Positions 16,996 through 25,819 of a stretch of DNA of 64,000 nt are shown here, piece after piece. Under the pieces are notes generated by a model. The model worked only from the letters and a program-made list of their open reading frames with translations, had not been told where the DNA came from and did no database searches. Each line of letters opens with the position of its first letter. Within the stretch, counting starts at the first letter, position 1. Position numbers and translations under genes: made by a program. Source of the stretch: Nocardioides sp. L-11A (GTDB lineage Bacteria > Actinomycetota > Actinomycetes > Propionibacteriales > Nocardioidaceae). The stretch is taken from contig CP124680.1 in the NCBI GenBank assembly GCA_029961745.1, forward strand, positions 4,464,001 through 4,528,000, in the 5' to 3' direction.

Positions 16996-18609
16996 TCAGC
17001 GCTTGACCTTCTTCGCCTTCGACGTCACGGTCTCCGAGAGGTAGGACGCCTGGGTCGCGGTGACGACGACGGTGATCCGCTTGCCGCGGTCCTTCCTCGT
17101 CAGCTTGTAGGCCGCCTTGGACGCCTTCTTGGCCGGCTTGATGGCCTTGCCGTTGCGGTACCAGCGGTAGCTGAGCGTGGCGCCGTCCCAGCCGACCACC
17201 TTCGCCTTGAGCTTCGCGCCGGCGCGGGCCGCGCCCTTCACCTTGACCTGGCCGGCCGGCAGCACGCCCTGGACGACCTCGGAGTCGGCCGAGGTGCGCA
17301 GGAAGCCGTTCCACCAGCCCGGGCGGGCCACGGTGGCGGCGACGGAGATCCGGTGACCGACGTCCGCGGGCTGCAGCCGGTAGCTCGCGCCGGTCGCCCC
17401 GGGGACCGGCGCACCGCCCCGCAGCCACTGGTACGTCGTCGTGGCGGCCGGGTCCGCGGTGACGGCACCGGGAGCCGTGAGGGTGGCGCCCACGGCGGTG
17501 GCACCGGATACGGGGGTGGTGGCGACCGTCGGCTGCGCCGTGAGGGGAAGCGGCTGCGGCGGCCGCACGCCCTGGGCCTGGACCATCGCCCGGCCGTCGG
17601 ACCTGCTGCCGTCGATGGAGTTCCCGGCAGAATCGTCGAGGTAGACCATCACCCGCGCCTCGATGACGGCACCGGACATCGCCGCGGTCACGGGGAAGGT
17701 CGCACTGGTCGTGCTCGACCGGGTGAAGCCGACCTGGGGACGGCCGTCGACGTACCAGCTGATCTCGCTGTAATAGCGGCCGGACGGCGGTCCGAAGCTC
17801 GCCGTCAGCGTCTGGCCGGGCGCGGGTGTGCCCGTGATCTTCAGAGCCGAGGCGAACTGGGCGTGGCCCGGGCCCACGACGTTGCCGTCTGAGAACAGCA
17901 CAGCGCTCTGGTAGCCGGCCAGCGTGCCGGTCACCGCGACCGTCACCCGCTTGCCCGCGTCGGCGGAGGTGGGCAGGTAGGTCGATGTGGTGGCACCCGC
18001 GATCTTCTCGAGGGTGGTGTTGTTCGCCCACCGGTACCACTGGTACGTGAGGGCGGCGGTGGTCGGTCGCCAGCCCTCGAGCCCGACGGCGGTGAGCGGC
18101 TTGCCCACCTCGAAGGCTCCGAGGACGAACGGCTCGACCGGCGCCATCCCGAGGCCGGTGGTGGGCAGCGTCAGCCGGAACGTCGTGGGACCGTCCGTCG
18201 CGGTCCAGTCGCTCGCCGTGTCCACGGAGGTCGAGACGGTCGCGTCCGAGCGCCAGCAGGTGTCGCGGTGGCGCACCTCGGCGGTCCACTCGCCGCCGTC
18301 GCCGAAGCCGTAGAAGCTGTCGCTGAAGCAGATCCGGTACTTGGTGCCAGCGTTCAGTCCGAAGCCGTTGTACTCGAAGCGGCCGTTCGCGTCGGTGAGC
18401 TTCGGGCCGAACTGCAGGCCGATCCACTGGCCGTTCTGCAGGCTGTAGATGTCCCAGTAGACCCTCTGCAGCGGCTTGCCCTGCTCGTCGACCGCGACGC
18501 CGACGACGGTCGGTGCGGCCGCGGCGGAGCCGGCGGTCAGGGGCAGCAGGACGAGCGCGAGGAGAGCGGCGGAGAGGGCGGACAACAGGAGGCGGATCGG
18601 TTTGAGCAC
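16996..18609 (-). CDS. Secreted protein with repeated Ig-like/beta-sandwich domains
   Basis: A 537-residue exported protein. The signal peptide (LSALSAALLALVLLPLTAGSAAAA) ends near residue 31. A carboxypeptidase-regulatory-like region follows (VGVAVDEQGKPLQRVYWDIYS, DANGRFEYNGFG), then three repeats of the pattern LTYQWYR...ITG(A)...YLPTSADAGKRVTV. Such modules are frequent in Nocardioides surface proteins and lack a known enzyme function. The C-terminus is lysine-rich (KAKKVKR). The GTG at 18609 has GGGAAGG nine bases upstream; the long upstream extension of the frame is not credible. Divergent to the C39-like peptidase gene. Confidence 0.82.
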   Translation of the reverse strand: MLKPIRLLLSALSAALLALVLLPLTAGSAAAAPTVVGVAVDEQGKPLQRVYWDIYSLQNGQWIGLQFGPKLTDANGRFEYNGFGLNAGTKYRICFSDSFYGFGDGGEWTAEVRHRDTCWRSDATVSTSVDTASDWTATDGPTTFRLTLPTTGLGMAPVEPFVLGAFEVGKPLTAVGLEGWRPTTAALTYQWYRWANNTTLEKIAGATTSTYLPTSADAGKRVTVAVTGTLAGYQSAVLFSDGNVVGPGHAQFASALKITGTPAPGQTLTASFGPPSGRYYSEISWYVDGRPQVGFTRSSTTSATFPVTAAMSGAVIEARVMVYLDDSAGNSIDGSRSDGRAMVQAQGVRPPQPLPLTAQPTVATTPVSGATAVGATLTAPGAVTADPAATTTYQWLRGGAPVPGATGASYRLQPADVGHRISVAATVARPGWWNGFLRTSADSEVVQGVLPAGQVKVKGAARAGAKLKAKVVGWDGATLSYRWYRNGKAIKPAKKASKAAYKLTRKDRGKRITVVVTATQASYLSETVTSKAKKVKR

Positions 18610-18655
18610 GAGCGCCACCCTTCCCGCCGGGCCTCGGGCGAAACGGTTCGAGCGA

Positions 18656-18709
18656 CGGTGTGACGCATGACTCGGCGGTGTGACGGAAGTGACGGGTGTG
18701 ACATACCGT
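18656..18709. promoter_or_regulatory. Divergent promoter region with repeated GGTGTGAC motifs
   Basis: CGGTGTGACG occurs at 18656-18665 and 18676-18685 (20-bp spacing), and GGGTGTGAC at 18694-18702. They lie immediately upstream of a TACCGT -10 box (18704-18709), seven bases before the ATG at 18716. Spacing of two helical turns suggests a regulator-binding array; TGTGA is also the CRP half-site. Confidence 0.5.
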
Positions 18710-18715
18710 GGTGCG

Positions 18716-19960
18716 ATGCGCCGGATCTTCCCCCACCCCGTCGTGTCCCTCGCCTCCCTCGTCGTGGCCGCCTGCCTGGTCGCGGGCGTCCTCACCCTGG
18801 CCGTCGGGCGGCCGGACGGTGCCGCGGGCACCGTGCCGCGGGCGGTGAGCGCCGCGGCCGTCTCCGACCGCCAGGTCGACCTGGAACGGTTCGCCGCGCC
18901 CGGCCCGTGGAAACCGGCGAGGACGCGCGCGAAGTTCGGCCGGACCTACGAGGTCGCGCGCTGGAAGAGCCCGTGGGTCTCCCCCGGCTTCGACTTCACC
19001 GAGCTGATCGCGTCGTGGTCCGCCCGCACCCCCGGCTCCAGCTGGATCGAGGTCGAGGTCCGCGGCCGCTCCGCCGGCGGCGCGAAGACGTCGTGGGACG
19101 TGCTCGCCCGCTGGGCGGCCAAGGACAAGGTCGTCAAGCGCCGCTCGGGCGGCACCCAGGCCGACGACGGCACCCGGGTCGTGACCGACACCTGGCGGAC
19201 GGCCGGCCTGGCGTCGTACCGACTCCGGGTCGCGGTGCACCACGAGCGCGGCCGCAAGGCCCCCCGCGTCGACCTGGTCACCGCGATGACCTCGCGCCTG
19301 CCCGCCACCTCCGGCCCGACCTCGACGCCCGCGGTCGCGCGTGGCGTGGAGCTCGCCGTGCCGCGGTACTCCCAGATGATCCACTCCGGCCACTACCCGC
19401 AGTGGGGCGGCGGTGGCGAGGCATGGTGCTCACCGACGTCGACCGCGATGGTGCTCGGCTACTACGGCCGGCTGCCGGGCCCCGGCAGCTACGGCTGGGT
19501 GCCCGGCGGACACCCGGACCCGTGGGTCGACGCGACCGCGCGGCTGACCTACGACCACGCCTACCGGGGCACCGGGAACTGGACGTTCAACACCGCCTAC
19601 GCCGCGCGGCGGCTCGGTGCCGCCGGGGAGGCGTTCGTGACCCGGCTGCGCGACCTCACCGACGCCGAGCTGCTCGTGCAGGCCGGCATCCCTCCCGTGA
19701 TCTCGCTGGCGTTCGCCCGCGGGGAGCTCGCCGGCGCCCCGATCTCCTCCTCCAACGGGCACCTGCTGGTGATCGTCGGCTTCACCACCACCGGCGACGT
19801 GATCGTCAACGACCCCGCCGCGTCCGGCAACGACGGCGTGCGGCGGGTCTACTCCCGCGCGCAGCTGGAGCGGGCCTGGCTGCAGGCGTCCGGCGGCGCG
19901 GCGAACGTCGTCCACGACGCCGCCCACCCGCTGCCGCCCGCGCCCGCCGGCAACTGGTGA
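18716..19960 (+). CDS. Secreted peptidase C39-like family protein
   Basis: A 414-residue exported protein. The N-terminal hydrophobic segment (VVSLASLVVAACLVAGVL) is a signal peptide or anchor. After a beta-rich domain of about 170 residues comes a C39-like cysteine peptidase core: the catalytic cysteine in EAWCSPTSTAMVLGYYG, histidine in SNGHLLVIVGF, and aspartate/asparagine in VIVNDPAA. No ABC transporter domain is fused, so it is not a bacteriocin exporter. The ATG at 18716 lies seven bases after a TACCGT -10 box, indicating a leaderless mRNA. Confidence 0.85.
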   Translation: MRRIFPHPVVSLASLVVAACLVAGVLTLAVGRPDGAAGTVPRAVSAAAVSDRQVDLERFAAPGPWKPARTRAKFGRTYEVARWKSPWVSPGFDFTELIASWSARTPGSSWIEVEVRGRSAGGAKTSWDVLARWAAKDKVVKRRSGGTQADDGTRVVTDTWRTAGLASYRLRVAVHHERGRKAPRVDLVTAMTSRLPATSGPTSTPAVARGVELAVPRYSQMIHSGHYPQWGGGGEAWCSPTSTAMVLGYYGRLPGPGSYGWVPGGHPDPWVDATARLTYDHAYRGTGNWTFNTAYAARRLGAAGEAFVTRLRDLTDAELLVQAGIPPVISLAFARGELAGAPISSSNGHLLVIVGFTTTGDVIVNDPAASGNDGVRRVYSRAQLERAWLQASGGAANVVHDAAHPLPPAPAGNW

Positions 19961-19977
19961 GCTGCGCGGCGAATCAT

Positions 19978-20040
19978 CGACCCGTCGCATCTGAACGCCT
20001 GAGAAGCGCCGACCCGTCGTGTTCAAACGCGCCGGGTCGA
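19978..20040. repeat. Interspersed inverted repeat, family A, copy 1 (convergent gap)
   Basis: The sequence reads TCGACCCGTCGCATCTGAAC, then GCCTGAGAAGCGC, then CGACCCGTCGTGTTCAAACG, then CGCCGGGTCGA. It matches copy 2 at 30249-30311 nearly base for base and can fold as a hairpin (CGACCCG...CGGGTCG). It lies between convergent genes ending at 19960 and 20093 and may act as a bidirectional terminator. The rest of this gap shows nothing else. Confidence 0.8.
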
Positions 20041-20092
20041 TGCTCGGAACTCGACCGCGTGGGCGGCGACCACGACCTGCGACACGCTCGCG

Positions 20093-21628
20093 CTAACCAG
20101 CACTGAACTCGACGGTGTGCCAACCGGTGGCGCCGTCGGGCACGACCTCGGCGACAGCGCCGGTCTGGGTGCGGCCCCGCGTGTCGATCGCCCGGACCCG
20201 GAGCTCGTGGTCGCCGGGCTCGACGTCGACGACCGCCCGCCACTGGACCCAGGTGTCGAGGTTGGGCGCGGCCGCGAGCGTGGCCCGCTGCCAGCGGCCG
20301 CCGTCGACCTGCACCTCGACCGCGGCGATCCCGGTGTGCTGGAGCCAGGCGACCCCGGCGCACACGACCTCCCCGGCCGGTACGTCGGCGCCGTGGCCGG
20401 GCACCTCGATCTTCGAGGCGATCTTCACCGGGCCCTGCTCGGCCCAGCCCTTCTCGGTCCAGTACGCCGTGATGTCGCTGAACCGGGTGACCTCCAGGTC
20501 GACCACCCACTTGCACGCCGACACGTACCCGTAGAGCCCCGGCACGATCGTGCGCACCGGGAAGCCGTGCTCGATCGGCAGCGGCTCGCCGTTCATCGCG
20601 ACCGCGAGCATCGCGTTGCGCTCGTCGGTCAGCGCCGCGAGCGGCGTACCACAGGTCCAGCCGTCCTCGGACGTCTGGAGCACCGCGTCGGCGCCCGGCA
20701 GCGGTCCGGCCTCGGCGAGCAGCGTGGACAGCCGCACCCCGCTCCACCAGGCGTTGCCGATCAGGTCGCCGCCGACCTCGTTGGAGACGCAATTGAGCGT
20801 GATCCAGTCCTGGGTGATCTCCCGGCGGACCAGGTCGGCGTACGACAGCCGGAGCTCGCGCTCGACCATGCCGTGGATCCGCAGCTCCCAGTCGGCGGGC
20901 GCGATGGTCGGCTTGATGATCGCGGTGTCGATCAGATAGAAGTCGTCGTTCGAGGTCTGCCAGGGCGAGACGCCCTCGACGCCGACCCCCACCCCGTCGG
21001 GGACGGCGGGTGCGGTGGTGCCCTCGATCCGGAGCAGGCGCCGGCTCTGCTCGGCCCGGCGGCGGGCGCTGCCGGCGATCCGGCCCACCAGGCCCCCGGC
21101 CACCGCGAGCGCGGCCGCGCCGCCCAGGGCGACGAGGAAGCGCCGCCGGATGTGCATCGGCTCGGCGTCGCGGTCGCCGCTCTCCTCGACCAGCTCCCAG
21201 CGGCGCAGCCACTCGGCCAGCACGGCGAGCACGACCAGCCAGCACAGCAGGCCCGCCGCGACCGGCGCGAGGTCGATCAGTCCCGGCGTCGGCTTGGTCA
21301 GTACGGCGACGACGGCGATCCCGGCCAGTACGGCGTACCCCGTGACGGCGGCCCACCAGCGCTGGTGCGCCAGCCGACCGATCCACCCGAACAGGAGCGC
21401 GAGCACCGCGAGGATGCCGAGGATGAGCACCTTCTTGTCGGCGGTGCCGAAGGTGTCGATCGCCCAGGTCGCGACCGGGCCGGGCGTCAGCGCGATGACG
21501 CCCTCGGCGACCGCGACGACCGGCGAGTCCCGCACGTGCAGCAGCGCGGCGCCGGCGTAGCTCACCGCCAGGCCCACGGCCCCGGCGATCAGCCCCGCCA
21601 GCGGCCACCAGGCGCGGGAGGTCCTCAC
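20093..21628 (-). CDS. Membrane-anchored molybdopterin-dependent oxidoreductase (sulfite oxidase-like)
   Basis: A 511-residue protein. The N-terminal third holds four hydrophobic helices (first near 5-30, others near 65-80, 85-105 and 115-135), then a signal-like segment after MHIRRRFLVALGGAAALAVAGG. The molybdopterin domain follows, with the Mo-ligand cysteine in ITLNCVSNEVGGDLIGNAWWSG, and a C-terminal Mo-co dimerisation domain (VEVQVDGGRWQRATL). The GTG at 21628 is 12 bases after GGGAGAG. Substrate and electron acceptor are unknown; no heme domain is fused. Confidence 0.92.
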   Translation of the reverse strand: MRTSRAWWPLAGLIAGAVGLAVSYAGAALLHVRDSPVVAVAEGVIALTPGPVATWAIDTFGTADKKVLILGILAVLALLFGWIGRLAHQRWWAAVTGYAVLAGIAVVAVLTKPTPGLIDLAPVAAGLLCWLVVLAVLAEWLRRWELVEESGDRDAEPMHIRRRFLVALGGAAALAVAGGLVGRIAGSARRRAEQSRRLLRIEGTTAPAVPDGVGVGVEGVSPWQTSNDDFYLIDTAIIKPTIAPADWELRIHGMVERELRLSYADLVRREITQDWITLNCVSNEVGGDLIGNAWWSGVRLSTLLAEAGPLPGADAVLQTSEDGWTCGTPLAALTDERNAMLAVAMNGEPLPIEHGFPVRTIVPGLYGYVSACKWVVDLEVTRFSDITAYWTEKGWAEQGPVKIASKIEVPGHGADVPAGEVVCAGVAWLQHTGIAAVEVQVDGGRWQRATLAAAPNLDTWVQWRAVVDVEPGDHELRVRAIDTRGRTQTGAVAEVVPDGATGWHTVEFSAG

Positions 21629-21675
21629 GCGGCTGATTCTCTCCCACAGGGAGCGGCTCGGGCATGATCGGGTGA

Positions 21676-22158
21676 GTGAACCCGCGCATCGGCATCGGCT
21701 CCGACGTCCACCGCCTCGTCCCCCGCGGACCACAGGACCCGCCGCTCGCCCTCGGTGGGCTGACCTGGCCGGACGAGGAGATCCGGCTCGAAGGGCACTC
21801 CGACGCGGACGTCGCCGCCCACGCGGCATGCGACGCGCTGCTGTCGGCGGCGGGGCTCGGCGATCTCGGCAGCAACTTCGGTACGGCGGACCCCGCGTGG
21901 GCCGGTGCCAGCGGAGCGGCCCTGCTCGGCGAGACCCGGCGTCGGGTGGAGGCCGCGGGCTTCACCGTCCTCAACGTCGCCGTCCAGGTGATCGGCAACC
22001 GACCGAAGGTGGGACCGCGCCGGGCCGAGGCGGAGGCCGCCTTGAGCGGCGTCCTCGGCGCCCCGGTCTCGCTGTCCGCCACGACGACCGACGGGCTGGG
22101 CCTGACCGGGCGCGGCGAGGGCGTGGCTGCGATCGCGACCGCCCTGCTGACCTCATGA
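21676..22158 (+). CDS. ispF: 2-C-methyl-D-erythritol 2,4-cyclodiphosphate synthase
   Basis: MEP-pathway enzyme that cyclises CDP-ME 2-phosphate, 160 residues. The zinc site is visible as GSDVHRL (Asp and His) and [11 protein letters not shown]; the C-terminal [14 protein letters not shown] closes the CDP site. The GTG start at 21676 lies seven bases after a CATGAT -10-like box (21663-21668), so it is probably leaderless. Unusually, ispD is not adjacent: a hydrolase gene separates the two. Confidence 0.96.
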   Translation: MNPRIGIGSDVHRLVPRGPQDPPLALGGLTWPDEEIRLEGHSDADVAAHAACDALLSAAGLGDLGSNFGTADPAWAGASGAALLGETRRRVEAAGFTVLNVAVQVIGNRPKVGPRRAEAEAALSGVLGAPVSLSATTTDGLGLTGRGEGVAAIATALLTS

Positions 22159-22264
22159 CGCCCACCGACATGTGACACGTCGTCGCACGAAACCCGCCGG
22201 AGCGGCGGATCACGTGGCAGGGTGGGGCGCCGACAGTGCCGACAGTGAGGCCGAGGAGGCACCG

Positions 22265-23167
22265 ATGTCCGACCACACCGTGATCACCGAGGACGGCCTG
22301 CGGGTCCACGTGACCGTGCACGGGCGCGGGGACGCGCCGCTGACGGTGCTGCTCGCCCACTGCTGGACCGCGGACGAGTCGGACTGGCACTACCAGGTCA
22401 CCGACCTGCTGGCCCGCTACGGCCGCGACGTCCGGGTGATCACCTGGGACCACCGCGGGCACGGTCGGTCCGACCGCGCCCCCGAGGCCGCCTGCACGAT
22501 CCCGCACCTGGCGCGCGATCTCGGCCTGATCGTCGACACCTACGCGCCCGAGGGTCCGCTGGTCGTCGCCGGCCACTCGGTCGGCGGCATGACGATCACC
22601 GCCCTGCCCGAGGAGCGCCCCGACCTGATGCCACGGATCGTGGGCGCCCTGTTCGTCAGTACGACGAGCGGCGAGCTCGACAAGGTCACCCTCGGCCTGC
22701 CGGCAGCCGCCGGGGCGCTGCTGCGCGACCGGCTGCCGTTCATCCTCGCCAACCGCTCGCGGATGCTCAGCCTCAGTCGCCGGGAGAAGTTCCCGACGAT
22801 CGAGCGCCAGGTCGCGCGCCGGTTCCTGTTCGGCCGTCCCGCCCGGGCCCGCGACATCGCGCACGCCGTCGACCAGCTGGTCCACGCCCGCCCCGAGACC
22901 ATGTCCGGCTTCTTCAAGGACATGATGAACCACGACCGGATCGGCAACCTGGCCGCGTTCGACGACATCCCGGCCACGGTCCTCGTCGGCAGCCGCGACC
23001 TGCTCACCCCGCCCGAGCACGCCGGCAAGATCGCCCGCGGCATCCGCGGCGCCCGCCTCCTCATCGCGCCCGGCGCCGGGCACTACCTGCCCTTCGAGCG
23101 CCGGGAGCTGGTCAGCGGCGAGCTGTTCGTCCTGGTCGACCGGGCCCGGCAGCGGGCCCTGGTCTGA
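22265..23167 (+). CDS. Alpha/beta-fold hydrolase
   Basis: A 300-residue hydrolase. It has an oxyanion region near LLAHCWTADESDWHYQ, the DHRGHGRSD strand, nucleophile elbow GHSVGG, an acid in VLVGSRDLLTPPEHA, and a catalytic histidine in APGAGHYLPFE. No signal peptide is present. The ATG at 22265 is preceded by GAGGAGG; upstream codons of the frame lack similarity. It lies between ispF and ispD, but nothing in the sequence ties it to isoprenoid synthesis. Substrate unknown. Confidence 0.9.
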   Translation: MSDHTVITEDGLRVHVTVHGRGDAPLTVLLAHCWTADESDWHYQVTDLLARYGRDVRVITWDHRGHGRSDRAPEAACTIPHLARDLGLIVDTYAPEGPLVVAGHSVGGMTITALPEERPDLMPRIVGALFVSTTSGELDKVTLGLPAAAGALLRDRLPFILANRSRMLSLSRREKFPTIERQVARRFLFGRPARARDIAHAVDQLVHARPETMSGFFKDMMNHDRIGNLAAFDDIPATVLVGSRDLLTPPEHAGKIARGIRGARLLIAPGAGHYLPFERRELVSGELFVLVDRARQRALV

Positions 23168-23180
23168 CTACGCTCGCGGG

Positions 23181-23915
23181 GTGACCACCCCACCGACCAC
23201 CGCGACCACCGCGACCGCCGCGATCGTCGTGCTCGCCGCCGGGAGCGGCACGCGCGTCGGCGCCGAGGTCAACAAGATCCTGCTGCCACTGCGCGGGCAG
23301 CCGCTGCTCGCCTGGTCGGTGCGGACCGCCCTGGAGGTGGCGGACGTCGACCCGGTCCTGGTCGTGCACCGCCCCGGCGAGCGCGCCGACATCGGCGCGG
23401 CGCTGCTGCCCGTCATCGGCGAGCGCGAGGTGCTGTTGGTCGAGGGCGGCGCGACCCGCCAGGACTCCGAGCAGGCCGCACTCGCCGCGCTCGCGCCGCG
23501 GGTGGACGACGGCAGCATCGACGTCATCGCCATCCACGACGGCGCCCGGCCGCTGGTGGAGGCGGAGCTGTTCGCCACGGCGATCGCCACTGCCCGCCGG
23601 TACGGCGGCGCCGTCCCCACCGTCGACCTGGCCGGGCCGCTGCCGCGGGACCCCGCCGTGGCGCCCGCACCGGGCGGCGCGGGCACCCGGCTGGTCGGCG
23701 TGCAGACGCCCCAGGCCTTCCGGGCGGCACCGCTGCGGGCGGCCTATGCCGCCGCGGCCGCCGCGGGCTTCGACGGCACCGACACCGCGGCGGCCTTCGC
23801 GCGGTTCGCGCCACCGGAGCTCGAGGTGCGCGCCGTCCCCTCCGGGCCGGCCAACCTCAAGGTCACCTTCGCCGAGGACCTCCGGGTCGCCGAGCGGCTG
23901 CTGGTCCTGCGGTAG
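23181..23915 (+). CDS. ispD: 2-C-methyl-D-erythritol 4-phosphate cytidylyltransferase
   Basis: MEP-pathway enzyme that forms CDP-ME from MEP and CTP, 244 residues. The nucleotide-binding loop LAAGSGTRVGAEVNKILLPL, HDGARPLV, QTPQAF and a final lysine region (NLKVTFAEDL) are all present. This is the complete IspD; a degenerate paralogue lies beside carD at 26418-27029. The GTG start at 23181 follows a TACGCT -10 box by seven bases, so it may have its own leaderless promoter inside the hydrolase 3' end. It converges on the histidine kinase gene. Confidence 0.95.
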   Translation: MTTPPTTATTATAAIVVLAAGSGTRVGAEVNKILLPLRGQPLLAWSVRTALEVADVDPVLVVHRPGERADIGAALLPVIGEREVLLVEGGATRQDSEQAALAALAPRVDDGSIDVIAIHDGARPLVEAELFATAIATARRYGGAVPTVDLAGPLPRDPAVAPAPGGAGTRLVGVQTPQAFRAAPLRAAYAAAAAAGFDGTDTAAAFARFAPPELEVRAVPSGPANLKVTFAEDLRVAERLLVLR

Positions 23916-23924
23916 CGGCCGGCC

Positions 23925-25052
23925 TCAGCCGCCGGCGGCCGGTAGGCGCACCGTCACTTCGAGGCCACCTCGGGGGCGCGCCCGCAGGACGAGGGCGCCG
24001 TCGTGCGCCTCGGTGATGCTCCGCACGATGGCGAGGCCGAGCCCGGCGCCGGCGTGCCCCGGCCCGCCCGCGTGGGTGCGCTCGCTCCCCCGCTGGAACG
24101 GCTCGGCCAGGGTGGCGACGACGTCCGGAGCGAGGAGCGCACCGGTGTTCTCCACCGTCAGGACCGCGGCCGACGGGTCACGGCGGGTGGTCACCACGAC
24201 GCTGCCCCCGTCGGGGAGGTTGTGGACGATCGCGTTGTGCACGAGGTTCGTCGTCAACTGCAGCAGCAGCGCCGGCTCACCCCGGGTGACGGCGAGGTCG
24301 CCGGACGTCTCGACGGCGACGCCCCGGGCCTCCGCGAACGTCAGCAGCGTCTCGGTGGCCTCCTCCGCGACGAGCGAGAGGTCGACGTCCTCACGGGCGA
24401 AGGACCGCCGGTCGGCACGGCTGAGCACGAGCAGCGCCTCGGTGAGGTCGATCGCCCGGGTGTTGACGGCGTACAGGCTCTCGACGAGCCGGCCGGTGTC
24501 ACGGGACGGGTCCTTGCGGGCGAGCTCCAGCAGGGTCTGGGTGATGGTCAGCGGCGTCCGCAGCTCGTGCGAGGCGTTGGCGGCGAAGCGCTGCTGCTCG
24601 GCGACGTGCGCGTCGAGTCGCGCGAGCATGCTGTCGAAGGCGTCCGCGAGCTCGCGGAACTCGTCGCGGCGTCCCGGCAGCTGGATGCGGTGGTAGAGCG
24701 ACCCCGTCGCCGCCGTCCGGGTGGCCTCGGTGATCCGTGCCAGCGGTGCCAGCATCCGGCCGGCGAGCAGCCACCCGCCGAGCAGGCCGCACACCAGCAG
24801 GAAGACCAGCGCCCCTGCCGCCTTGGGCGCGAACGCCTCCCACAGGTCCGAGCGGCCCGGCACGAACAGGTACGGCGAGCGCATCGGGTCGTCCGTCCCG
24901 CCCCGGACCGGGACGGTCACGGCCTGGTCGGGCACATAGCGCAGCAGGAACAGCCAGACGACCGCGAGCAGCAGCGCGCCGGCCAGCAGCAGGAAGCCGG
25001 CGTAGCTGAGCGTCAGCCGCAGGCGCACGCTCAGACCCGGACGCCTATGCAC
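23925..25052 (-). CDS. Two-component sensor histidine kinase (VanS/CseC-like)
   Basis: A 375-residue membrane kinase. TM1 at about 12-35, an outside loop of about 45 residues, TM2 at about 78-100, HAMP, then the phospho-acceptor box in ANASHELRTPLTITQ and a HATPase domain (N box NLVHNAIVHNL, G box GAGLGLAIVRS). It overlaps the response-regulator gene by eight bases and is co-expressed with it. Next to a VanY-like peptidase gene, suggesting a role in sensing cell-wall stress or glycopeptides; this is inference only. Confidence 0.92.
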   Translation of the reverse strand: MHRRPGLSVRLRLTLSYAGFLLLAGALLLAVVWLFLLRYVPDQAVTVPVRGGTDDPMRSPYLFVPGRSDLWEAFAPKAAGALVFLLVCGLLGGWLLAGRMLAPLARITEATRTAATGSLYHRIQLPGRRDEFRELADAFDSMLARLDAHVAEQQRFAANASHELRTPLTITQTLLELARKDPSRDTGRLVESLYAVNTRAIDLTEALLVLSRADRRSFAREDVDLSLVAEEATETLLTFAEARGVAVETSGDLAVTRGEPALLLQLTTNLVHNAIVHNLPDGGSVVVTTRRDPSAAVLTVENTGALLAPDVVATLAEPFQRGSERTHAGGPGHAGAGLGLAIVRSITEAHDGALVLRARPRGGLEVTVRLPAAGG

Positions 25053-25731
25053 CGCCGGCTCCCTCCGGGTCGCCGGCGTCGATGCGGTAGCCGACGCCCG
25101 CCACGGTCGCGATCACCCACGGCTCCCCGAGCCGCTTGCGCAGCGCGGAGACGGTGATCCGGACGGCGTTGGTGAACGGGTCGGCGTTCTCGTCCCAGGC
25201 CCGCTCCAACAGCTCCTCGGCGCTGACGACACCGCCCTCGGCCGCCACGAGGACCTCCAGCACCGCGAACTGCTTGCGGGTCAGCGCGACGTACCGACCG
25301 TCGCGGTAGACCTCGCGGCGGAACGGGTCGAGGCGGACCCCGGCGATCTCACGGACGGGGGGCCGGTGGTGCGCGCGCCGGCGGTCCAGCGCGCGCAGTC
25401 GGAGCACGAGCTCGGCGAGCTCGAACGGCTTGGTGAGGTAGTCGTCCGCGCCGAGCGCGAAGCCGGACGCCTTGTCATCGAGCCGGTCGGCCGCGGTGAG
25501 CATCAGGATCGGCATCCCGCTGCCGGAGGCGACGATGCGTCGCGCGATCTCGTCGCCCGAAGGGCCCGGCACGTCGCGGTCGAGGACCGCGATGTCGTAG
25601 GCGTTGACGCTCAGCAGCTCCAGTGCCGTGTCGCCGTCGCCCGCGACGTCGGCCGCGATCGCCTCCAGGCGCAGCGCGTCCCGGACGGCCTCGGCCAGGA
25701 GAGGCTCGTCCTCGACGATCAGCACCCGCAC
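25045..25731 (-). CDS. OmpR-family response regulator
   Basis: A 228-residue regulator. The receiver has acidic pocket EDE, phospho-acceptor aspartate in IAVLDRDVPG, threonine in LMLTAAD and lysine in LTKPF. The winged-helix output domain ends with TVAGVGYRID. I chose the GTG at 25731 (VRVLIVEDEP); the open frame extends 125 codons upstream through the promoter of the divergent gene, which is not credible. It probably binds the direct repeats at 25754-25772. Confidence 0.92.
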   Translation of the reverse strand: MRVLIVEDEPLLAEAVRDALRLEAIAADVAGDGDTALELLSVNAYDIAVLDRDVPGPSGDEIARRIVASGSGMPILMLTAADRLDDKASGFALGADDYLTKPFELAELVLRLRALDRRRAHHRPPVREIAGVRLDPFRREVYRDGRYVALTRKQFAVLEVLVAAEGGVVSAEELLERAWDENADPFTNAVRITVSALRKRLGEPWVIATVAGVGYRIDAGDPEGAGGA

Positions 25732-25753
25732 CCGGTCGATGCTACGAGTCGCC

Positions 25754-25772
25754 GCATATCGCCGGCATATCG
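25754..25772. promoter_or_regulatory. Direct repeat GCATATCG x2, likely response-regulator site
   Basis: GCATATCG occurs at 25754-25761 and 25765-25772, an 11-bp period typical of OmpR-family tandem binding. It sits in the 88-bp gap between the response-regulator gene and the divergent VanY-like gene, so it could control both. Confidence 0.6.
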
Positions 25773-25819
25773 AAAAGGCCATACGCCCCGGCAACGCCGC
25801 ACTGTCTTGACTCGTCGCC

